The notes under the pieces are model-generated. The model was not told the origin of the DNA, did no database searches, and was given only the letters and a program-made list of their open reading frames with translations. From Tricholoma matsutake (lineage: Eukaryota; Basidiomycota; Agaricomycetes; Agaricales; Tricholomataceae), in the NCBI GenBank assembly GCA_026075535.2, contig AP026538.1:4464001-4528000 (forward strand): a stretch of DNA of 64,000 nucleotides, given 5' to 3'. Below are positions 55,198-64,000 of this stretch, piece after piece; within the stretch, counting starts at the first letter, position 1; every line of letters begins with the position of its first letter. Both the position numbers and the translations under genes were made by a program.

Positions 55198-56365
55198 ATG
55201 GTGCGACCCCCACATCTATCAGACACAGAGTACGCTACCTTCGTGCGATATTGCACCGAGTTCTTCATAGATTCTGGCAAACTATGGCGAAAAGATCATC
55301 ACAGCGAACACAAGATCGTCGCGATTCCAGAGCGTTGCATCAATATTATCTGGTCGTCGCATGACCATATTGGCCACAAAATGATCTTCGCCACGAAGTC
55401 TCACGTCGCACTATGATTCTGGTGGCCCAACCTGAAAGCCGATATTGCATGGTACATCCGAATGTGCCACTACTGTCAGTTGTGACAAACATGAAATCTT
55501 CTTATTCCACCAATCGTCGCCACACCCACTCCTCTATTTGGAAAAGTCTATATCGACACAATGCACATGCCGCCTTCCGGTAGATATCGCTATATAGTAC
55601 AAGGTCGATGTTCAATATTGTACTGGCTGGAGTTCAGGATGCTTCGCAAGGAAACAGCGAAGACCATCGGCGATTGGATCTTCGAAGAAATCATTTGTCG
55701 TTGGGGCTCGCTTTATGAGATTGTTACTGACAATGGCGCAGCATTCCTTTCTGCTCTCAAGTATTTGTCGAAGCAATATCATATCAATCATATTCGGATA
55801 AGTGGGTACAATTCTCATGCCAATGGCCTTGTCGAACAAGCCCACTTCGATGTATGACAATCGCTCTACAAGGCCGTCGATGGTGATCAAACCCAATGGT
55901 CGATTGGGACTTACTCGGTCTTTTGGGCAGAACGGGTAACAGTTCGAAAACGAATGGGCTGTTCGCCCTATTTTGCAATCACAGGTTCTCATCCACTCAT
56001 CCCTCTCGACATTTCAGAAGCGACATATCTACAACCACCACCCGATTCAATACTCTCCTCCACCGATCTCATTGCCCGATGTGCTATCACACTCTAGAAA
56101 TGCTCAACCGATCTCGAGGTACTCTACTCTAGAGTCTACACCGCTCGACAAGAAGCTGCGAAACACTTCGAAGAAGTTCACAAGCGAACGATTCGAGACT
56201 ACCATTTCGAAAAAGGTGACCTCATACTCATGCAAAACACACAGATTGAAAAGGCTCTTAATCGAAAAATGCGAGCTCAATATCTTGGCACACTCATAGT
56301 CATCGCAAGAAACTACGGTGGCGCTTATATTCTTTGCGAGCTCGACAGATCAGTTCTTCATTGAC
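55198..56365 (+). pseudogene. Gy-2 integrase
   Basis: The zinc-binding part has HDHIGHKMIFATKSHVAL, a TGA where Arg is expected, FWWPNLKADIAWYIRMCHYC. The core: LFGKVYIDTMHMPPSG with the first Asp, GSLYEIVTDNGAAFLSALKY with the second, and GYNSHANGLVEQAHFDV with Glu, followed again by TGA for Arg and QSLYKAV. A long tail follows: FWAERVTVRKRMGCSPYFAI, EEVHKRTIRDYHFEKGDLIL, RKMRAQYLGTLIVIARNYGG. Frameshifts occur near 55950 and 56150. No chromodomain follows. Confidence 0.9.
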
Positions 56366-56380
56366 CAGTAGCAGCTTTTT

Positions 56381-56640
56381 CTACCCTATCTAGCATGGAA
56401 ATCGATTCCCCTTCCTCCAAACTTCGTCAATATCAATGATTGTCAGCTTGAACAACTTCAAACAACATCAGACGTCAACAAAGACATCGACGAGGGCATT
56501 CCTGACATTCTACCCTATCTAGCATGGAAATCGATTCCCCTTCCTCCAAACTTCTTCAATATCGACGATTGTCAGCTTGAACAACTTCAAACAACATCGG
56601 ACGTCAACAGAGACATCGACGAGGGCATTCCTGACCTCAA
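56381..56640. repeat. 129-bp tandem duplication at the end of pol
   Basis: ctaccctatctagcatggaa at 56381 recurs at 56510 with only a few differences over the whole unit. Both copies could encode the C-terminal tail of pol. Confidence 0.9.
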
Positions 56641-56976
56641 CGAAGACAAATAAACCATTTTTCTTTTCTTTTTCTACTTGTGATATTGAAACAAACTCTC
56701 AATTTTATAACAGTGTACTATTACAAGTTGTGATATCGTTCGAAATGTGTTCGTGCAAGCTCGACGGGGTTTTTTGGCTATGAAGGAGTTCTGAGCCTTT
56801 CCCCTATGTCTCATTTTGATGAATTGTCTGTCTTACTTTCTTTTTCTCTCTTTCCTATGTTTCTTTGCATATATCTTACATTTCCTGGCTTCAATCGCAT
56901 GCGATATTTCTCATTTCAAATTGATCTCATTCAGATACAAGAAAAACAATAACATTAAAACAATAAAACAAAAATC

Positions 56977-58361
56977 CTACTGGGACTCCTCCCATTTCCT
57001 CTCTAACACCTCAATCTCTTCCATCAAGACTTCCACTTCCAATTTCTTCCGCACCAGCACTTCTGCAAGATATCAACGACAGAGTCTTGATGTGTCCGAC
57101 TGCGTCATCTCATCCTCCACTGCCATCGATGCCCCCTCGACCATACCTGTGACCTCGGGTTCGACTTCGTGCGCTTTGCCTTTCCCCTTCCCCTTCCCCT
57201 TCTCCTTCTCAGCCGTCTTTGGCTTTGGCTTCGTTGTTCATTTCGGGCGCTCATCGACTTTCGAGGGCCCGGCCTCCACATTTTGGATGGGCTGGATAGC
57301 CTGGATGTGTATCGCTAAGTGATCCTACATATTTAGTGATCATAATTATTAACAAACAATTTCACTTACTACGTCTCGGAGTCGACACCTCCATCGACTC
57401 TGCAGTACCCTTTGTAGCTCGCTTGGAGCTCGCCATTTTCCTCAACTCGCCCCGTTGGAGTCCTCTCCTCAACACTCCCTCCCAGTAGCACCCCTGTAGC
57501 CCTTGAGTGCATCGCTTGCACTTTGGGGCGCCCTCCTCAACGATACACTCCTGAGTCATCTTCAGTCCGGCGCAATGATCACACTAGAGCAGAATCAAAA
57601 GCATAATTAGTCTTAACGATATCAACAAAAGAACAACAACTTACCGGCCCATGGAAGAGGATCAGATTGCCCTCCAATCACACCCACTTTGCGACCATGG
57701 GTTCCTCATCGAGTTCGTCTTCGCCCTCCTCGTCCTCCTCGTCCATCTTGTCGGCCTTCCTCTTTTCGATGATTTGCTCGATGACCAGTAGGTCATCAAC
57801 CAGAGTTTCTTCATCCGCAGCTTTGTCCCGATCGATCGAGAGGCACAGAAGCTCGAGCACAGCCATACGATCATGGAATTCATCCTTCGAGATGGTTTTG
57901 GCCCAGACTTCGGCCAAGAAAACTCGACGCGCCTCGACCAGTGCATCTCGTTGTTCCTCGATCCTCTTTGCCTTTGCCTCGATGGCCACCTGCTGAGCCT
58001 CCCTCTCCTCCTCTCTCTTCCTCTCTTCCTCGATTGTCCTCGAATACTCCTTAAACAGATACTTCCCCCCCCAAGACAGCCAGCCCTCACGAGCGAATGG
58101 CGTGAACAGCCCGATGGCCTCGTCCAACGTTGCCTGCACACGTTTGTTGTGCGCCTCGTCAAACGACCCGATCAGGTTGTCATATTCAGCCTATCAAACG
58201 AGATTAGACAGCAGATAAACAAAGAAAACGAAATGACATACCATTTTCTCACAAAAAGCGTGACCCCATACCTCGAAGTCGAGGTCTTTGGCTTTGCCAG
58301 CCTCGGGCATTGATTTCGCGTGATCAAAGATGGGAAGAGCAAGTTCAGCGAGGATGGACAT
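56977..58361 (-). pseudogene. Antisense four-exon gene of Gy-2: Zn2Cys6-like cluster and coiled coils
   Basis: Exons 58361-58242, 58190-57645, 57583-57370 and 57314-56977 are joined by GT-AG introns of 51, 61 and 55 bp. They total 1218 nt, exactly 406 codons with the stop. Residues 1-40 begin MSILAELALPIFDHAKSMPE. About 91-130 is a charged coiled coil (SRTIEEERKREEEREAQQ) and about 188-203 is acidic. Residues 223-256 hold six Cys as C-x2-C-x8-C-x8-C-x2-C-x6-C then YW, close to the fungal Zn2Cys6 DNA-binding cluster. A Lys-rich GKGKGKGK stretch and a leucine-rich coiled coil (375-405) follow. Only three in-frame stops occur (codons 211, 319, 374), all TGA where CGA fits. It could be a DNA-binding regulator or accessory protein; function is inferred. 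Confidence 0.78.
58190..58241 (-). other. Intron 1 of the antisense gene
   Basis: 58191-58241 on the minus strand reads gtatgt...gatag, 51 bp with a ctaat branch-like motif; preserves the frame between GHAFCEKM and AEYDNLIG. Confidence 0.8.
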
Positions 58362-58510
58362 GTTTGTTGAGGAGGTGGATGAAAGAGATCAAATGGAAAG
58401 AGAAAGGTTCAAACCACAACACGTCTTAAATCAATGATCAACAATGTCACATGACCCAGTTACTTCGGCTTGACTGACTGGGACAGTCAGAATTTCAGTA
58501 AGGGGGAGGA

Positions 58511-59681
58511 TGATAGGTCGTCTTCTCGGCTCAAGGACCAATTCAACACTTTAGCATCATTCTAATCACATCGGCTAACTCCTACAACATCCCAGATGCA
58601 GCGCGACACACTCTATCGATTGCGATATCATATTGACCGCATCGAAACATCACCAGCGACATCGATAGTATCAAAAGACCACATCGCACAACCTTAGGAC
58701 TACCCTGAAAGTCCCTAAGATTCCCCTACACGACCACTGAACATCCCCAACCAACTTCGAACAAGCCACAACCGTGATCAACCATTGTCGACCATCGTCG
58801 AGCGTCATCGATCGATATCGAGAAACTACGAGCGACATTGGGCACCGCCTTCATTATATAAATGGTGGAAGACCATGCACTAGGACGTATTCCAACTTGT
58901 GTTCAAACCTGCTGATCATAGGTCAGCTTCATTCCAAGTCCCTATCGTGCACAGAACCCACTGGACGCATTATTGCGAGACTTAGGGCAGTTTATACACA
59001 AAGGACAGTCTCTTTTAGTTCTTTCCCTTTATTACTCTTTCATCATATGATATATATATCTTTCTTGTTTGGATTCCAGTCTCCTTTATGGCCTTGTGCC
59101 TTAACTCATATCTTTTGCCTCATGTTCTACACATGTTTCTCATTCCATTTTAGGAAGTTTCTTTAAAACATATAAAACTCTGTAGTATCTACTGGAAAAG
59201 AACAAGAAATCGTCTTCACATATCGTCTTGTATACAGTTCTAAGCATCTGATCAGCTTTCTAAAAAACAATCTAAGTCTCTGCGGGTTTTCTCGATCGAC
59301 GAGAAACCTCTGCAATCGTCGCATCCTCGATCCTCCCTCGATCCTCTCGTCGTAGTTCTAGCAACCCTTCCAACACTTCATAGCAGTTTGCCGCGCCCTT
59401 CATATACCATCAACCTATCGAAAGGTCCCCATAATTCACATATTGACCATCGACGATAAAACTCATTCGCCATCAATCTCGTTGATCGATACTCGATTGG
59501 ACCATGACAAACGCCTCCGTCTCTCATAAAACTACCTTCACGACTAGTGTTAACTAGTAATCTTCTCAGAGGTTTGACCACAAACTTTTGGAATGTCTCA
59601 CAACCCTCCTCTGACTCGTTGTAAACATCATCGATTGTCTCATCGGCAGTTCTGGTGGTTTTCCCAGGTTGAGCATCGTCA
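58511..59681 (+). repeat. Gy-2 3' LTR (full length)
   Basis: 1171 bp, TGATAGGTCGTC...GAGCATCGTCA, preceded by a purine-rich tract (58498-58510). Followed by acat, the decayed right duplication. Confidence 0.87.
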
Positions 59682-59685
59682 ACAT

Positions 59686-59806
59686 CAGAAGAAAAGATAG
59701 GGATAGGCCCATCATCAACAGTGAACACCGGGGACAGCCAACAATATTATGGAAGTGCAGGGTTTGGTCAACTACAAGCTGTTGTCATGAAGTGCTTGAA
59801 TGGCGG
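59686..59806 (-). pseudogene. Displaced 5' exon of the TPR gene (candidate)
   Basis: Minus-strand reading FTVDDGPIPIFSSDV ends exactly at the Gy-2 target site and continues in frame into the flank left of Gy-2 (VHHASYF...) if the element is removed. The left boundary is uncertain, and the frame could be accidental. Confidence 0.4.
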
Positions 59807-60250
59807 TGATGATACTCAACCTGGAAACCCAAACAAAACCTATAACATGATTTCAAATGATATAACACAAGTCAGAGGAAGGGTGTGAGGTGGTACTAAA
59901 TATTTCCATCGGCAATGAGCATGAATGTGATGTGACACGATGCTATATGAAGTACTGCGAAAGCTTGCGAAGAAGTTCAAAGAATTTCAAGGGTGTGCGA
60001 AGTTGTTTTGAAGATTTTCGAGGATAGTGATGAGAATAGGGTGTGGATAGTACGAAATGGTGATGGGAGTCAAAGGTGACAAGAGATGATTGAGATGATA
60101 GGACAGAGTTTAGAGATGGTACAACAAATTTTGAAGAAGTTTGCGATGATTTGCAGAACTTTAGAGCTAAGACAAGGTGCTGGAACTCAAGAGGGAAACT
60201 CCTGAGTCAGACTAATATGATATACGAGGGACAGATGCAACAATATATTC
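59807..60250 (-). mobile_element. Truncated LTR, family of the 15760 solo LTR
   Basis: On the minus strand it matches 16298-16780 of that LTR: ...gaatatattg, gtttccctcttgagttcc and the end GGTTGAGTATCATCA at 59807. Homology stops at about 60250, where the inverted-repeat region begins; the first two thirds are missing. Confidence 0.75.
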
Positions 60251-60274
60251 TTTTTTTTGTTGTATAGTAGTACA

Positions 60275-60522
60275 ATGCAATGAATCCCCTTCTATCTATC
60301 CCCATCCTCTGATCAATAGCTCGTTGTGTCACTGTTGAGCTATGTTCGAGTTATTGCCTTTTTTGGAACACTTGCCAGATAGCAGGAGAGGCCATGCCAT
60401 ACAATAGAGAGGTAGGTTGAAGCAAGTGTTCCAAAAAAGGCAATAACTCGAACATAGCTCAACAGTGACACAACGAGCTATTGATCAGAGGATGGGGATA
60501 GATAGAAGGGGATTCATTGCAT
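60275..60522. repeat. Near-perfect 101-bp inverted repeat
   Basis: 60275-60375 and 60422-60522 are inverted copies, with no mismatch noticed by eye. They are separated by a 46-bp spacer (60376-60421). The spacer plus the adjacent 25 bp is repeated in inverted form at 60663-60733 with one mismatch. Confidence 0.88.
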
Positions 60523-60662
60523 AGGCCATCAGCAGGACCGAAGGCGGTTCATGTTGGAATACAAACCATGGTGTAAGCTCGGGTTAGGGTTAACCGCGGG
60601 CCAATCTTACACAGCCACTGGTTACAAATGTCTCGCATGTTGTTGAAACTTTTCTTTTCTAT
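60523..60662. other. Short spacer
   Basis: Contains gggttagggttaacc, two telomere-like units only. No gene. Confidence 0.5.
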
Positions 60663-60733
60663 TTATTGCCTTTTTTGGAACACTTGCTTCAACCTACCTC
60701 TCTAGTGTATGGCATGGCCTCTCCTGCTATCTG
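60663..60733. repeat. Inverted partner of 60376-60446
   Basis: ttattgccttttttggaaca, then cttgc and the 46-bp spacer in inverted form. It probably represents the source locus of the duplicated segment. Confidence 0.85.
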
Positions 60734-62090
60734 GATGGACTATAGCTCAAGGGAACTTCATAAGATATATTACTATGCACTATTTTATGTACCATATTGA
60801 GAAGCTGAAGCTCTGCTGGCCTTTGGTGAGTGAGTATAACCTATCTCAACATATTGACTCTCCATCCCTCTTGTACAGACTCATGGACCATTCCAAGGTG
60901 TTAGTTCTACTTATAGTACCTTGGTATGTTCATATATATTGCCACTACTGGGTACTATGACCTGGCATTGAGTAACAAGGAGATTAGGTGAGTAGGTGTA
61001 GATCCTATTCTGTAGCTCGAAGTATTGACTATATAGTTGACTTGTAGGCTATAAATATAGGGTATGTGACTACCCTAACTGCTCAGAAGGAGATTTGAAC
61101 AATAGGAAAGGTGTGTGTGACCAATTATGAGCAAAGTTCTGTTCTGTTGATGGGAAACCCATGCCCATGTGAGCCAGGACCTCAGTCCCATCCCATTAGA
61201 CATACATACCTTTCATTTACTTCACCTATAGACCTGGAAAACGAAGAAAGCGAACGCTTTTGTGCCACGGATCTCATGCAGCAAGTATTCCTCCTCCCCA
61301 CCCCTAGTTCGCTTTTTTGACTATCTTATCCCATGTAGCTTTGATGGTAGGCTCTCCCCATCGTTTGTAAGGTCTCTATGATGCATTTATGATGCTCATT
61401 CATGCAGTGGGATGAACAGGAGAGCTGGTGAGTCACCATCTCTGATATCACACTAACACATAATTTGACATCCACCCACTGGCCCCCTAGTCTCTATACT
61501 TGGTATACCACTCTATATGGTACTCTTACACCCTTTTGGCTGTACACCTTTGGTTAGTCACTGCCTTACGGGCTAGAGCACTTATCCCTATCATGTACAT
61601 AGACCTTGACATGATTTTATTGACCTGGATATCAAGGGAGAGCCTCATGCATAAGTACAACAATCTCTCATTCTCACTTCAAGAAGGTAGTGCTCTAGCA
61701 GGCTTATCAGGGCAGGTAAAGTGGAAAGGATGGCAGGTAGTCATTCTATGTACACATGTAGTTAATGTATGCAAAAGAAACCAAGGGAAACAGGGCAGAA
61801 TGAAGGAAATAGTGAGCTTGCTGTCAGAGACAGTGAGCACAACATTAGCCGACATGGGCAGACATAAGCCGACAGTGATGGGAGAGATTGATGGCCTTGA
61901 TGGGGACAGTAGCTGATGACATTGATGGCAGGTACTGATGTCCAGCACATGCCGTAGATGTCTTGGAGGAGTCTACACTATATTTATTCAAGGTTTATTG
62001 GAGGAGGGCCATACACATTTAATTCCCTCTTATTAGAGGAGGACCTCATATGTAGCTCCACCTCTAATAAGAGGTGATTGGTGGGATTAT
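60734..62090 (+). other. Decayed coding-like region, unidentified
   Basis: Frames at 60709-60960 and 61500-61916 look partly coding. The latter includes MYIDLDMILLTWISRESLMH and MKEIVSLLSETVSTTLADMG. The part 60950-61190 is related to 24250-24652. Introns and lesions prevent a gene model. A short perfect hairpin of cctctaataagagg type is at 62025-62077. Confidence 0.35.
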
Positions 62091-62996
62091 CAGGTGCCCC
62101 AGATGCAAGTGTGGGCCTGTGCAGAGCTGATGGAGCAAGTTCTGTCTTTTTGTAACTTTTGCAACCTTGCAGCGGTCATGGCTGTCAATCATTCAATGCT
62201 CTCAGTCACATGGTATCATATGGAGGCCCCACTGACACATGTGGTGAAGCCGATGTTGGGTTCAGAAGGTGCTTTGTATCCTTGGGGATGACACTTTGGT
62301 ACTGACAGAGAAGAAAATGTAGTGCTCATCACTGCTTTTTGGGCTGCACTGCTGATGGACGATGGAATCGTGTTTGCATCGAGCATGCTTGCTTTTGTAG
62401 AGTGTGAGGCAGGTTGAGCTTGGGTCCTGAACAACATTGATGTCGTAGTGCCAAACAGGAAAGGCACTGCCTTGATCAGGCTCCTGGTTGACCATGGTTT
62501 TTTGCACGTTAGAAGCTTGGTGGCATCCTGCTACAGTGGTGTGGTTATGTCCCATTATGTTATGACCCGCGATGGAGGCAAGAAATGTGTTAACGTCCTA
62601 GAGGCCACCAAAAAATCAACCCTAGGTGTGGTGTTGAGGAGCCCCTGCACGGCATTGATAATTGCAATCAGCCCCAGTTATGTCTACATGTTTTATCCCT
62701 CATCTACATTGGCTGGCCATGCTCTTAGGGGGCCATTGCCCATCACTGAGGAGGACATTGTGAAATACAAGAAGAGAGGTCTTGATGTGCAAGAAGGCTG
62801 TGATGCATGGAAAGTTCAGTGTGGTGGCTTATGTCCAACCATTTACAGGACAGTGCAGGGCAAAAGTGGCGTCACAAAGACTCACTGGAGCATGTTGGAA
62901 GGCTCGGCCTCCTGTTTGAAAAGGCAGTCTTATAAATGGACTCTGGGACAGGCATGTCATAATCTGTGGTGTGATTACAGTGAGCTTAATATCTGA
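62091..62996 (+). pseudogene. Decayed F-box / nucleotidyltransferase-like gene
   Basis: The start resembles an F-box (VWACAELMEQVLSFCNFCNL, AAVMAVNHSML). A nucleotidyltransferase-like part follows: WVLNNIDVVVPNRKGTALIR (Asp-x-x-x-Pro), LLVDHGFLHVRSL, KKCVNVLEATKKSTLGVVLR, SPCTALIIAISPSYVYMFYP and SSTLAGHALRGPLPITEEDI. This order matches an Agaricomycete family I know only as hypothetical F-box-associated proteins. Two TGA codons (PWG*HFG at 62288; EAG*AWV at 62415) sit where Arg (CGA) fits. The 3' part (AWKVQCGGLCPTIYR, ACHNLWCDYSELNI) is open to 62996. Probably a decayed host-type gene at the edge of the block. Confidence 0.55.
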
Positions 62997-64000
62997 AATA
63001 CTTAAAAGTTCTATGTGGACCCCCTTATGCTGCAGACCCTCAAGTTAGAGCAGAAAGTCTTAGCACCCTATAGACCATTGTATTATCAGTTCAACAAAAA
63101 ACTTAGGGTAGTGGAATTTTGCTTACACTTGCAAAGTGCTGCAGGTAAGTGGGATGTCATCACTGATTATGTTGGCAACCCCGAGATTGCCCTTGTTCTT
63201 TATCACCAGAATATCCTCTTTCCAATAGCATGGCTCCCCTGCATGCAGCAGGGCAAGGTTAGGTGGCCCTCCCTTTGACTGGTCATCAAAATAGAATGTG
63301 AAGCCATCCTTGAGCACTGTGGCAGTGCCAGGAATAATTCTCAATGAGGTACAGCCAATGTCTAAATTCACCACTGTTGTAACATAGCCTTTTGGATAAA
63401 ACCACACCTCGGTAGCTAAATTGTCTATTGTTTGTAAATGCTTGATCCCCTGACTGGTGGGCACAGGCCTGGGATGTCATACCTTAACAGGCAACTGGAG
63501 ATAATTGCTGCAGGAGCCTTGAAACTATTTGTCAGTGATAACCGACTATCAGTTGATGGGCAGCACCCACTGGAAAGGCATCCATAAGCTGACAAGTCAT
63601 CTCTGTGGGACATCGAGGGAATTGATAAGGCAGCATGTTGGGATGAGATGGCCGTGCTCTGGATCCCCTTAAACACGGGTGAGACTCAGCAGATAATCCA
63701 CTCTCTTCCCACAATGAGTCATTGATAGCCCTGCAACATGAAAGATCTGCGCAACAGCCCCTATGTCACCACTCAGATGGCCAAAGTTTCCGAAATGAAC
63801 ACATAACCCTCCAATCAAACTCCCACCATGGACAAAGATTATGATTTGACAAATGCCCGTAAGCCTGCCTAGAATACGCATTGTCCAACACTGACCACCT
63901 GGCTAGGTATTGCCCTTGATCTCCTGTGTGAAGAACACTTTGAAGATGAGACAGACGGTTGGCTGTCAAGCCTCATGGACGTAAGGCCACCCATTTTAAG
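62997..64000. other. Coding-like fragments on both strands, unassigned
   Basis: Plus 63015-63160 has LKLEQKVLAPYRPLYYQFNK. Minus 63464-63123 reads VWFYPKGYVTTVVNLDIGCT, TATVLKDGFTFYFDDQSKGG and HAGEPCYWKEDILVIKNKGN, which looks like a genuine exon. Further minus frames at 63969-63669 are weak. No family recognised; the sequence runs off the window. Confidence 0.35.

Larger units (their letters stand above)
49590..59681 (+). mobile_element. Gy-2: Ty3/gypsy retrotransposon with an antisense gene
   Basis: The direct repeats (49590-50547; 58511-59681) start TGATAGGTCGTCTTC; the right one ends GTTGAGCATCGTCA. Flanks atgt (49586-49589) and acat (59682-59685) fit a decayed ACGT duplication. Interior: gag, CCHC knuckle, protease, RT, RNase H and integrase on the plus strand, then a four-exon gene on the minus strand, then a purine tract (agtaagggggagga) at the right LTR. 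It splits the TPR gene. No chromodomain seen. The left LTR lacks its last 200 bp. Confidence 0.92.

Noticed and set aside
57667..57996. Plus-strand Ser-rich 109-codon frame in Gy-2
   Set aside because: Opposite-strand shadow of the Glu/Asp-rich antisense gene exon.
60570..60590. Telomere repeat (gggttagggtt)
   Set aside because: Only two TTAGGG-like units; too short for an interstitial telomere array.
61968..62090. Possible RNA hairpin gene or terminator at cctcttattagagg / cctctaataagagg
   Set aside because: A short palindrome with no conserved RNA features; could be chance or a MITE remnant.
1..64000. TET/JBP-type dioxygenase gene expected near KDZ elements
   Set aside because: I searched by eye for an HxD...H...R arrangement in the partner genes and at 62-64 kb and found nothing convincing. 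A profile search would decide.

Overview
The window looks like a heterochromatin-like block of transposon nested in transposon from a filamentous basidiomycete, probably an Agaricomycete with an expanded genome. The species cannot be determined. The evidence is two kinds of Kyakuja-Dileera-Zisupton (KDZ) transposase (CxC2 type and CxC1 type), introns of about 50-60 bp, Ty3/gypsy elements with and without a chromodomain, and families of Agaricomycete hypothetical genes. No rRNA, tRNA, CRISPR or clearly intact host gene was found.

Layout. (1) 345-3020, minus strand: a decayed gene ending in a 42-bp minisatellite. (2) 3146-21750, plus strand: a CxC2-type KDZ transposase (KDZ-1) cut into four pieces by a complete 10.5-kb CxC1-type KDZ element (KDZ-2A, 5047-15564), a solo LTR (15760-16780) and a 3.2-kb CACTA-like palindrome (17678-20925). 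An uncharacterised partner gene follows at 21746-23698. (3) 24655-28369: a TA-flanked element with 30-bp terminal inverted repeats. It contains a gene-bearing retroelement with 140-bp LTRs (25258-28136). (4) 28372-29886: the end of a third KDZ-2 copy (KDZ-2C). (5) 29887-46865: a second, inverted copy of KDZ-2 (KDZ-2B). It carries a 253-bp insert, two hAT-like elements, a (GGGTA)-ended element, a chromodomain gypsy element (Gy-1, itself invaded twice) and a solo LTR. (6) 46866-49589: low-complexity DNA, a 54-bp tandem repeat and a decayed TPR gene. (7) 49590-59681: a second gypsy element (Gy-2) carrying a four-exon antisense gene with a Zn2Cys6-like cluster and coiled coils. (8) 59686-64000: an LTR fragment, a compound palindrome and a decayed F-box/nucleotidyltransferase-like gene.

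Because KDZ-2A and KDZ-2B are inverted paralogues, each serves as the empty-site control for insertions in the other. This fixes boundaries and target-site duplications exactly for many nested elements.

One force has shaped nearly all the coding DNA: CpG-to-TpG/CpA decay. Many premature stops are TGA where Arg (CGA) is expected, Arg has become Cys, Trp or His, and even target-site duplications differ between their two copies by opposite CpG transitions. This fits cytosine methylation and deamination of silenced transposons.
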